Below, in pieces: positions 7,476 to 12,377 of a stretch of 14,437 bases of DNA; position 1 is the stretch's first letter, and each line of letters begins with the position of its first letter. This DNA is from CAZKTS01 sp964555735 (lineage in GTDB: Bacteria; Actinomycetota; Acidimicrobiia; IMCC26256; PALSA-555). The position numbers and the translations under genes were made by a program. The stretch is from assembly GCA_964555735.1 (NCBI GenBank), contig CAZKTS010000021.1, forward strand, positions 1-14,437. The letters are read 5' to 3'. Below the pieces are notes generated by a model. The model saw only the letters and a program-made list of their open reading frames with translations, ran no database searches and was not told where the DNA came from.

Positions 7476-8282
7476 ATGGCCTTCATCGAGATCGAGAAGC
7501 CCCGCCCGGGTGTGACGCTGTTGCGCCTGAACCGACCGGAGCGCATGAACGCGATGGCGTTCGACGTGATGGTGCCGCTGCGCGACGCGCTCGACGAGAT
7601 CAGCCTCGACAACGAATGCCGCGTCGTGGTGCTGACGGGCGCGGGCAAGGGGTTCTGCTCCGGTGCCGACCTGGTGGGCACCGGCATGCTCCCCAACATC
7701 GACGGCTTGAAGCGCACGAGCATCGCCCGACGAGCGATGAAGGTGCTCGACGACGTCATCCTCGGCATCCGCGACATGCACCAGCCGGTGATCGCCGCGA
7801 TCAACGGTGCCGCGATCGGCGGCGGGTTCTGCCTCGCGTCTGCGTGCGACATCCGCATCGCGTCCGAGACCGCGTACTTCCGCGCCGCGGGGATCAACAA
7901 CGGTCTCACCTCGACCGAGCTCGGGATCAGCTACCTGCTCCCGCGCCAGATCGGGTTCTCGAGGGCCTTCGACATCCTGCTCACCGGCCGCGACGTCGAC
8001 GCGGCGGAAGCCGAGCGCATCGGGCTCGTGTCACAGGTCGTCGCACCCGACGCGCTGCTCGACCGCTGCTACGAGCTCGCCGACGGGATCATCGGGTTCA
8101 GCCACATCGGCGTGGAGCTCACGAAGCAGCTCCTGTGGGCGAGCTACGACGCCGGTGGCCTGCACACGCACATGAACCACGAGGGCCACGCGCAGCTCTA
8201 CGTCCGGCTGACCACCGGCAACTTCGAGGAGAAGATCGCGGCATGGAAGGAGGGCCGCACCCCCGTGTACACGGACGAGTAG
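7476..8282 (+). CDS. Enoyl-CoA hydratase/isomerase (crotonase) family protein
   Basis: Crotonase superfamily protein, 268 residues, the usual length; cytosolic and acting on an acyl-CoA thioester. RLNRPERMNAM (17-27), the first oxyanion segment GKGFCSGADL (57-66) and the second NGAAIGGGF (110-118) are clear. Aligning to classical hydratase, the two catalytic glutamates (Glu144 and Glu164 in the rat enzyme) correspond to Cys119 and Gly139, 20 residues apart as expected, so neither is present. Instead there is INNGLTSTELGISYLLPR with Glu148, as in a large actinobacterial EchA subgroup. It may therefore be an isomerase, dehydratase or another crotonase reaction rather than a standard hydratase. 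The gene follows the CoA transferase by 22 bases with its own AAGGAG site and is probably in the same operon. The 42-base gap to the converging gene holds only a weak 4-bp hairpin (AGGG/CCCT). Confidence 0.92.
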   Translation: MAFIEIEKPRPGVTLLRLNRPERMNAMAFDVMVPLRDALDEISLDNECRVVVLTGAGKGFCSGADLVGTGMLPNIDGLKRTSIARRAMKVLDDVILGIRDMHQPVIAAINGAAIGGGFCLASACDIRIASETAYFRAAGINNGLTSTELGISYLLPRQIGFSRAFDILLTGRDVDAAEAERIGLVSQVVAPDALLDRCYELADGIIGFSHIGVELTKQLLWASYDAGGLHTHMNHEGHAQLYVRLTTGNFEEKIAAWKEGRTPVYTDE

Positions 8283-8324
8283 TCCGCGACACGAGGGTAC
8301 GGCCCTTCACTCATCGGGTTGCCA

Positions 8325-8939
8325 CTACGCGGCGTTCGTGGCAGGCGCGTCGGCGGGGGCGTCGGCCGGCGGGTTGCCGTTCTGGCCCTCGGCGGGAGGC
8401 TCGGGCAGGTCGATGCCGCACGCCTCGGCGGCAGCCTCGAACTTGGCCCGCTGCTCGTCGGTCGGCTTGGTCCGCTCGGGCTTGGTGCCGTCCGCGTTCT
8501 TCGCCGGCTTGGTGATGCCCTGCTCCTCGAGGCACGCCTTCTGCTCGTCGGTCAGCTCGGGGCGACCCGGGCGCTTGCTGATGTCGATGTTGCAGGTCTT
8601 CGCGGCGGCCTCGAACTTGGCGCGCTGCTCGTCGGTCGGCTCGGCGCGGGTGCCGTCCGCGTTCTTCGCCGGCTTCTCGACGCCCTGCTCCTCGAGGCAC
8701 GCCTTCTGCTCGTCGGTGAGCTTCGGGTGCGGCGGCCGCTGGCGGTCACCCTGGTTCCCGTCCTGGTTCGGGGGCTGCTCCTGGCTCTGGCTCGACGGGT
8801 CCTGCGTGCCCGTCTCCTGCGCGAACGCCGACGGCGCGAGTGCGCCGGCGACGCCGAGCGACGCGACCGCGAGCGTCGCGATCGCGGTGAGTCGACGGCG
8901 CCGCTGGGACCGGGTCGTGGGTGCGGTGGGGGATGGCAT
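8325..8939 (-). CDS. Secreted protein with a duplicated two-cysteine helical module
   Basis: 204 residues of unknown function. The N-terminus is arginine-rich (SQRRRRLT), then a hydrophobic stretch (about 17-34) and AFA at 38-40, so a Sec or Tat-like signal peptide probably cleaves before QE at 41. A Gln/Asn/Pro-rich linker (41-72) follows. Two copies of a module, 74-120 and 129-178, each hold LTDEQKACLEEQG, KPAKNADGT and TDEQRAKFEAAA followed by a second cysteine (Cys81/116 and Cys136/174). The segments look like amphipathic helices and the paired cysteines could form a disulfide outside the cell. The tail is Pro/Ala/Asp-rich. GAGGAG sits 6 bases before the ATG. The gene stands alone on the minus strand, converging with the crotonase and divergent from the 38-codon ORF. 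I do not recognise a named domain; DEQRAKFEAAAxxC modules occur in other actinobacterial exported proteins, but no role is known to me. Confidence 0.85.
   Translation of the reverse strand: MPSPTAPTTRSQRRRRLTAIATLAVASLGVAGALAPSAFAQETGTQDPSSQSQEQPPNQDGNQGDRQRPPHPKLTDEQKACLEEQGVEKPAKNADGTRAEPTDEQRAKFEAAAKTCNIDISKRPGRPELTDEQKACLEEQGITKPAKNADGTKPERTKPTDEQRAKFEAAAEACGIDLPEPPAEGQNGNPPADAPADAPATNAA
8406..8555 (-). repeat. Intragenic duplication, copy 2 (C-terminal module)
   Basis: Encodes residues 129-178 of the exported protein. It pairs with copy 1 at 8580-8720 and carries a three-residue insertion (ERT region) relative to it. Several stretches are near-identical at DNA level, such as the codons for CLEEQG and TDEQRAKFEAAA, indicating a fairly recent or homogenised duplication. 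Confidence 0.8.
8580..8720 (-). repeat. Intragenic duplication, copy 1 (N-terminal module)
   Basis: Encodes residues 74-120 of the exported protein, the first of two modules with the same order: LTDEQKACLEEQG, KPAKNADGT, TDEQRAKFEAAA, Cys. The 24-base spacer to copy 2 encodes SKRPGRPE. Confidence 0.8.
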
Positions 8940-9139
8940 GTCGTGCTCCTCGTTCGGGGTTCGGGGTGATGGTGCGGCGTCACCTTCGACCGCGGCGGCT
9001 GTGACGGCCCTGAGTGCCCCTGAGGAGACGCTGTGACGATTGACCGGAACGAAATGTGACGGCTCCGGCGTTGTCGCGGTCGTAAGAATTGAACGAGAAG
9101 GCCCCCTGAGGCGGGGACCGCACTGAGGAAGGAGTGACC
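8940..9139. promoter_or_regulatory. Divergent intergenic region with repeated TGTGACG sites
   Basis: 200 bases between the exported-protein gene (minus) and the 38-codon ORF (plus), so it must hold promoters both ways. TGTGACG occurs three times in the same orientation (9000, 9032 and 9055) and could be operator half-sites. GGAAC at 9046-9050 followed 18 bases later by CGTT (9069-9072) resembles an ECF-sigma promoter with a slightly long spacer, pointing toward the small ORF. A small hairpin (CCCC 9103-9106 with GGGG 9113-9116) lies just upstream of the ribosome binding site of that ORF. No clear sigma-70 -10/-35 pair was found. Confidence 0.35.
9129..9134 (+). promoter_or_regulatory. Ribosome binding site of the 38-codon ORF
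   Basis: AAGGAG, preceded by GAGG, 5 bases before ATG 9140. It is one of the best Shine-Dalgarno sequences in the window and the main support for translation of the small ORF. Confidence 0.7.
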
Positions 9140-9256
9140 ATGCGGCGCATGCGAAAGATCGCCGACGAGCTCCGGTGGTGGGGACGAGGCCTCATCTGGC
9201 AGCTCCCCGAGCAGCCCTACCCGAGCGACCACCCCAAGTCGCTCCGGGGCCGCTAA
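9140..9256 (+). CDS. Small protein of 38 residues, unknown function
   Basis: ORF starting MRRMRKIADELRWWGRG and continuing LIWQLPEQPYPSDHPK to SLRGR before TAA. It has three tryptophans, a basic N-terminus, an amphipathic-looking first half and a proline-rich second half; no cysteine and no membrane-length hydrophobic segment. Support comes from a textbook ribosome binding site (AAGGAG, 5 bases spacing), a long hairpin beginning 9 bases after the stop, and its place in an otherwise empty divergent region. I do not recognise the family. It could be a small regulatory or membrane-surface peptide, or a regulatory leader ORF for the downstream hydrolase, though the hairpin between them argues for separate transcription. 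Conservation in relatives has not been tested. Confidence 0.6.
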   Translation: MRRMRKIADELRWWGRGLIWQLPEQPYPSDHPKSLRGR

Positions 9257-9259
9257 CCC

Positions 9260-9287
9260 CGAGAGCCGGTTCTTGGCACGTTCCGTC
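9260..9287 (+). repeat. 28-nt inverted repeat, left copy
   Basis: A 28-base sequence whose exact reverse complement lies at 10224-10251. The pair brackets the alpha/beta hydrolase gene with 936 bases between. This copy begins 4 bases after the stop of the 38-codon ORF. Its central part, TTCTTGGCACGTT, is also the left arm of the local hairpin at 9265-9320, so three related arms exist in the locus. Confidence 0.9.
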
Positions 9288-9320
9288 AGTCGATAGGTGA
9301 CGCAACGTGCCGAGAACGGC
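9265..9320 (+). terminator. Long hairpin after the small ORF, before the hydrolase
   Basis: Arms 9265-9282 and 9304-9320 pair over 17 positions with one wobble and one bulged G (9268). After a single mismatch, CGTCA (9284-9288) pairs with TGACG (9298-9302), leaving a 9-base loop. It lies just past the small ORF and 12 bases before the hydrolase GTG, so it can end the first transcript or act as an attenuator for the second. No U-tract follows. Confidence 0.65.
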
Positions 9321-9332
9321 GATGATCGACGG

Positions 9333-10220
9333 GTGAACCCCGCCGACATCATCGACGCCTGGGCCGCGGCCGGCTCGCACCTCCGCATCGACGGCGACGA
9401 CGTCTTCGTCGTCGACGCCGCGCCCGACACGCCGTCCGCGGCGCCGCCGCTGCTGGTGCTGCACGGCTTCCCGACGTCGTCGGTCGACTGGCGACTCGCG
9501 CTCCCCGCGCTGCGCGCCGAGCGACGGGTCGTGCTCCTCGACTTCCCCGGCTACGGGTTCTCGTCGAAGCGCGATCGCCCGTACTCGCTCTTCGGGCAGG
9601 CCGACGTCGTCGAGGGCGTCGCGGCCGCACTCGAGCTCGACGAGGTGGATCTCGTCACGCACGACATGGGCGACTCGGTCGGCGGTGAGGTGCTGGCCCG
9701 ATCGCTCGACGGCACGCTCGGCTTCGGCATCCGCCGGCGCGTGCTCACCAACGGGAGCGTCTACCTCGACCTCGCGCAGCTCACCGCCGGCCAGCAGTTC
9801 CTTCGCGGTCTTCCGGACGAGCGCATCGACCCCGCGCTCGCACCCGATGCCGACGCGCTCGAGCAGGCGCTCCTCGCCACGCTCGCCGGACCGCCGCCCG
9901 ACCCCACCGAGGTCCGCGCCGCGGCCGAGCTCATCGTGCGCGACGCAGGCAACACGCTGCTCGCGCGCACCATCCGCTATCTCCACGAGCGCGCCGAGCA
10001 CGAGGAGCGCTGGACCGGCGCGATCGAACGTCACGCCGCGCCGCTGCACATCGTGTGGGGCGATCTCGACCCGATCGCGGTGTGGCCCATGACCGACCGC
10101 CTGCTCGAGCGTCGACCCGACGCCACCCGCACGCGGCTCGAGGGCATCGGCCACTACCCGATGGTCGAGGCGCCCGACGCGTTCGCAACCGCGGTTCTCG
10201 GCACGCTGCGTCACCCATAG
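9333..10220 (+). CDS. Alpha/beta hydrolase, MEST/haloalkane dehalogenase-like
   Basis: 295-residue alpha/beta hydrolase with an aspartate nucleophile, as in haloalkane dehalogenases, epoxide hydrolases and the MEST family; probably cytosolic since no signal is seen. HGFPTSS (44-50) is the oxyanion segment, then LLDFPGYGFSSKRD (68-81). The nucleophile elbow THDMGDSVGGE places Asp111 as nucleophile; HDMGDS is typical of MEST-like proteins rather than the QDWGG of true dehalogenases. The acid is Asp246 (or Asp244) in VWGDLDP and the base His274 in GIGHYP. The cap lies at about 140-230. The GTG at 9333 is chosen because the upstream GTG at 9297 lies inside the hairpin. No ribosome binding site is evident; GATGAT 6 bases before the GTG is a weak -10 candidate. 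The gene is enclosed by perfect 28-nt inverted repeats. The substrate is unknown. Confidence 0.88.
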   Translation: MNPADIIDAWAAAGSHLRIDGDDVFVVDAAPDTPSAAPPLLVLHGFPTSSVDWRLALPALRAERRVVLLDFPGYGFSSKRDRPYSLFGQADVVEGVAAALELDEVDLVTHDMGDSVGGEVLARSLDGTLGFGIRRRVLTNGSVYLDLAQLTAGQQFLRGLPDERIDPALAPDADALEQALLATLAGPPPDPTEVRAAAELIVRDAGNTLLARTIRYLHERAEHEERWTGAIERHAAPLHIVWGDLDPIAVWPMTDRLLERRPDATRTRLEGIGHYPMVEAPDAFATAVLGTLRHP

Positions 10221-10223
10221 ACG

Positions 10224-10251
10224 GACGGAACGTGCCAAGAACCGGCTCTCG
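10224..10251 (-). repeat. 28-nt inverted repeat, right copy
   Basis: Exact reverse complement of 9260-9287, beginning 3 bases after the hydrolase stop. Core: ACGGAACGTGCCAAGAACC. Unlike the left copy it has no matching local arm nearby, so it pairs only with the left copy or weakly with neighbouring CGACGG repeats. Confidence 0.9.
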
Positions 10252-10254
10252 ACC

Positions 10255-10290
10255 GACTCGACGGTCTCGACGGACTCGACGGTCTCGATG
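10255..10290 (+). repeat. 18-bp tandem duplication ending in the DAO start codon
   Basis: Two 18-base units, 10255-10272 and 10273-10290, each reading GACTCGACGGTCTCGA followed by CG in the first and TG in the second. The last three bases of unit 2 are the ATG of the FAD oxidoreductase gene. The single difference (C versus T at position 17) creates that ATG. Confidence 0.9.
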
Positions 10291-11427
10291 ACCTACGACG
10301 CGGTCGTGGTGGGTGGCGGGCTCGTCGGGACGGCGTGCGCGTACGAGCTGGCCGGGCGCGGTGCCCGCACCCTGCTCGTCGATCGCCACGACGTCGGGCG
10401 GGCCACCGATGCCGGCGCCGGCATCCTCTCTCCCGAGACCATCACCGTCGACGACGACGCCTGGTACGCGCTGGCCGCCGCGGCCGGCGACCACTACCGA
10501 GCGCTGGTCCCCGCGCTCCTCGCGGCGGGTGCGCCGGATCCGGGCTACGCCGCGTGTGGCGCGCTGCGCTTCGCGTTCCGACCGGGCGACGACCGGTGGT
10601 ACGCGGCGGGCTCCGAGCTCGCACTCCGCCGGGCCGGCGACGTCCTGCGCGAGGTGTCGCCGGACGAGGCGCGCGCGATGGTGCCGGTGCTCGGCGAGGT
10701 TCGCGCCGCGATGCACAACCCCCGCGCGGCGCGGGTCGACGGGCGCGACATGACCGCGGCGCTCCGCCACGGCGCCGTCGCACGCGGCGTCGAGGAGCTC
10801 GCCTCATCGGTGGCTGGTGTCGTCGTCGAGCGCGGTCGGGCGACGGCGGTCGAGACCGACGCGGGCGACCGGATCGAGACCGACGCGGTGGTCGTGGCGG
10901 GGGGTGCGTGGACACCTGCGCTGGCGGCGGCGCTCGGCGTGGACCTGCCGGTCGCACCCATGCGCGGGCAGATCCTGCATCTCCGTACCGATCACCTCGA
11001 TCCGACCGACCCGAGCTCCGACACCGGCGCGTGGCCGATCCTCCAGCCGGTGCTCAGCTACTACGTGGTGCCGTGGCCGGACGGCCGCGTCGCGGTGGGC
11101 GGCACCATGGAGCCCGACGCCGGCTTCGAGGTGCGCACGACCGCCGACGGCATCCGGGGCCTGCTGCACGAGATGGTGCAGCTCGCGCCCGGGCTCGGCG
11201 GCGCGTCCTTCGCCGACGTGCGCGTCGGCCTGCGGCCGGTGAGCATCGACGACGCGCCGATCGTCGGTCCGCTGCCCGGCGTCGAGCGCGCGTTCGCCTG
11301 CACGGGCCACGGCGCCAACGGGCTGCTCCTCGGCCCGATCAGCGGCGCGCTGGTCGCCGACGCGGTGGTCGGCGCAGGGCCGACGCTCGACCTCGCGCCC
11401 TTCACGCCCGAGCGCTTCCTCGGCTGA
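10288..11427 (+). CDS. FAD-dependent amino-acid/sarcosine oxidase-type oxidoreductase (DAO family)
   Basis: 379 residues, DAO superfamily (glycine oxidase, sarcosine oxidase and D-amino-acid dehydrogenase relatives), likely cytosolic, oxidising an amine or amino acid with FAD. The N-terminal dinucleotide fold YDAVVVGGGLVG has GxGxxG at 9-14 and ends in Asp32 (LLVDR). AGAGILSPET (42-51) is the usual isoalloxazine contact segment. The central MRGQILHLRTD (225-235) and GGTMEPDAGF (271-280), and the C-terminal GLRPVSIDDAPIVGPLPG (314-331) and GHGANGLLLGP (340-350), are family landmarks. Length and motifs fit an intact enzyme; the exact substrate cannot be told. The ATG at 10288 is the second half of an 18-bp duplication and has no Shine-Dalgarno sequence. 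No other in-frame start close by fits the beginning of the first beta strand. Confidence 0.9.
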   Translation: MTYDAVVVGGGLVGTACAYELAGRGARTLLVDRHDVGRATDAGAGILSPETITVDDDAWYALAAAAGDHYRALVPALLAAGAPDPGYAACGALRFAFRPGDDRWYAAGSELALRRAGDVLREVSPDEARAMVPVLGEVRAAMHNPRAARVDGRDMTAALRHGAVARGVEELASSVAGVVVERGRATAVETDAGDRIETDAVVVAGGAWTPALAAALGVDLPVAPMRGQILHLRTDHLDPTDPSSDTGAWPILQPVLSYYVVPWPDGRVAVGGTMEPDAGFEVRTTADGIRGLLHEMVQLAPGLGGASFADVRVGLRPVSIDDAPIVGPLPGVERAFACTGHGANGLLLGPISGALVADAVVGAGPTLDLAPFTPERFLG

Positions 11428-11447
11428 CGGAGTGCCGAGGGCCCGGG

Positions 11448-11453
11448 CAGACT
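11448..11453 (+). promoter_or_regulatory. Weak leaderless -10 candidate (CAGACT)
   Basis: CAGACT lies 6 bases before ATG 11460, with no Shine-Dalgarno sequence in the 32-base gap after the DAO gene. It lacks the first T of TAnnnT, so it is a weaker match than the TAGGCT and TAGCGT elements. Confidence 0.35.
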
Positions 11454-11459
11454 GGACCG

Positions 11460-11870
11460 ATGCCCGCACCCCGCCCCGCCCGCCGTGCCCGCGGTGCATC
11501 CCTCGCCCTGACCCTCGCGCTGGGTGCCGCGGCGTGTGGCGGGGGCGGCGGGGGCGAGACGACCGTCTCGACCACGACCACGAGCGGCGCGCGGCCGCCG
11601 CAGGAGATCCGCGTGTTCGTGCTGAACGGCTCGGGCATCTCGGGCGCGGCGGCGACGAAGGCCAACGAGCTGCGCGCCCTCGGATACCAACCGTCCATCG
11701 GCAACGCGCCCGAGCAGGACGGCACCGTGGTCGCGTGCGTCGACGGCTTCGAGGCCGAGGTGAAGGAGCTGGTGCAGGTGGTCGGAGACAACGCGGTCAT
11801 CGGCGAGTTCCCGGTCCCCCCGCCCGCCGGCGCCGAGAACGTCGACTGCCTGGTGGGCCTCGGACGCTGA
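11460..11870 (+). CDS. LytR_C domain protein, probable lipoprotein
   Basis: 136 residues. A basic N-terminus (RPARRARG) is followed by a hydrophobic segment (13-25) ending LGAAAC with Cys26, a plausible but imperfect lipobox (Ala at -3), so the protein is probably lipid-anchored outside the membrane. A Gly/Thr/Ser-rich linker (27-45) precedes the domain. IRVFVLNGSGISGAAATKAN (50-69), ELRALGYQP and the later VVACVDGFEAE match the LytR_C (LytR/CpsA/Psr C-terminal) pattern of a strand, NGSG turn and AxxAxxLRxxGY helix. In LCP cell-wall ligases this domain follows a catalytic domain; here it stands alone. Cys93 and Cys130 could form a disulfide. Other names cannot be excluded, but a cell-envelope role is likely. 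The gap from the DAO gene is 32 bases. Confidence 0.82.
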   Translation: MPAPRPARRARGASLALTLALGAAACGGGGGGETTVSTTTTSGARPPQEIRVFVLNGSGISGAAATKANELRALGYQPSIGNAPEQDGTVVACVDGFEAEVKELVQVVGDNAVIGEFPVPPPAGAENVDCLVGLGR

Positions 11871-11884
11871 TCCGACCGCGGCGC

Positions 11885-11890
11885 TAGCGT
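11885..11890 (+). promoter_or_regulatory. Leaderless -10 element (TAGCGT) for the SRPBCC-SDR pair
   Basis: TAGCGT followed by 7 bases and ATG 11898, with no Shine-Dalgarno sequence. It has the same hexamer as at 5076-5081. It supports ATG 11898 over the GTG at 11889, which overlaps the element itself. Confidence 0.6.
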
Positions 11891-11897
11891 GCGCGCC

Positions 11898-12377
11898 ATG
11901 ACCGACGACGCAGCCCTTTCCACCGAGGACACCGAGAGCGTGGAGCGGGTGATCCCGGCCCCGCCGGAGAAGATCTTCGCTCTGCTCGCCGACCCGAGCC
12001 GCCACAAGGACATCGACGGCTCGGGCAGCGTCCGCGACGCCAAGGACACGCCGCAGCGGGTGAAGCTCGGCGACACCTTCGGCATGTCGATGAAGATGGG
12101 CATCCCCTATTCGATGGTCAGCACTGTCGTGGCGTTCGACGACAACCGCTGCATCGCGTGGCAGAGCCGCCCCCCGATCGGCAAGCGGGTCGCCGGCGGT
12201 CGCATCTGGCGCTACGACCTCGAGCCGGTCGAGGGCGGCACGAAGGTGCGCGAGACCTGGGACATCTCACAGGAGAAGGTCAAGGCGATGGTGCGCCCGG
12301 CCCGCAAGAAGACGCGCAAGAACATGGAGAAGACGCTCGAGCGGATCGAGCAGATCGTCACCGCCCCCGGCGCGTGA
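11898..12377 (+). CDS. SRPBCC family (START/polyketide cyclase-like) protein
   Basis: 159 residues, the usual size of a single SRPBCC domain, which forms a deep hydrophobic ligand cavity; no transmembrane or signal segment. SVERVIPAPPEKIFALLADP (14-33) is the typical first strand and helix. GDTFGMSMKMG, STVVAFDDNRCIAWQSRPP and WRYDLEPVEGGTKVRETWDI (104-123) are typical middle and late strands, and the lysine/arginine-rich end (RKKTRKNMEKTLERIEQIV) is the long C-terminal helix. ATG 11898 is chosen for its leaderless TAGCGT spacing. Its TGA overlaps the GTG start of the SDR (GTGA at 12374-12377), so the two are probably translated together. It could bind or shield a hydrophobic substrate for the SDR, but no ligand can be named. 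Confidence 0.87.
   Translation: MTDDAALSTEDTESVERVIPAPPEKIFALLADPSRHKDIDGSGSVRDAKDTPQRVKLGDTFGMSMKMGIPYSMVSTVVAFDDNRCIAWQSRPPIGKRVAGGRIWRYDLEPVEGGTKVRETWDISQEKVKAMVRPARKKTRKNMEKTLERIEQIVTAPGA

Noticed and set aside
5075..7909. Very long minus-strand open frame (944 codons) opposite the CoA transferase
   Set aside because: It is antisense to two clear enzymes, its translation is low-complexity Arg/Ala/Val-rich sequence without domains, and long antisense frames are expected at this GC content.
8289..8304. AGGG/CCCT hairpin between the crotonase and the exported-protein gene as a terminator
   Set aside because: The stem is only 4 bp with no U-tract, too weak to call in DNA of this GC content.
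8406..8720. Repeated blocks that might suggest a CRISPR array
   Set aside because: They are two coding modules of about 140-150 bases in one protein frame, not short repeats with unique spacers.
9297..9332. GTG 9297 as start of the hydrolase
   Set aside because: It lies inside the hairpin at 9265-9320 and adds 12 unconserved-looking residues; GTG 9333 is a better start.
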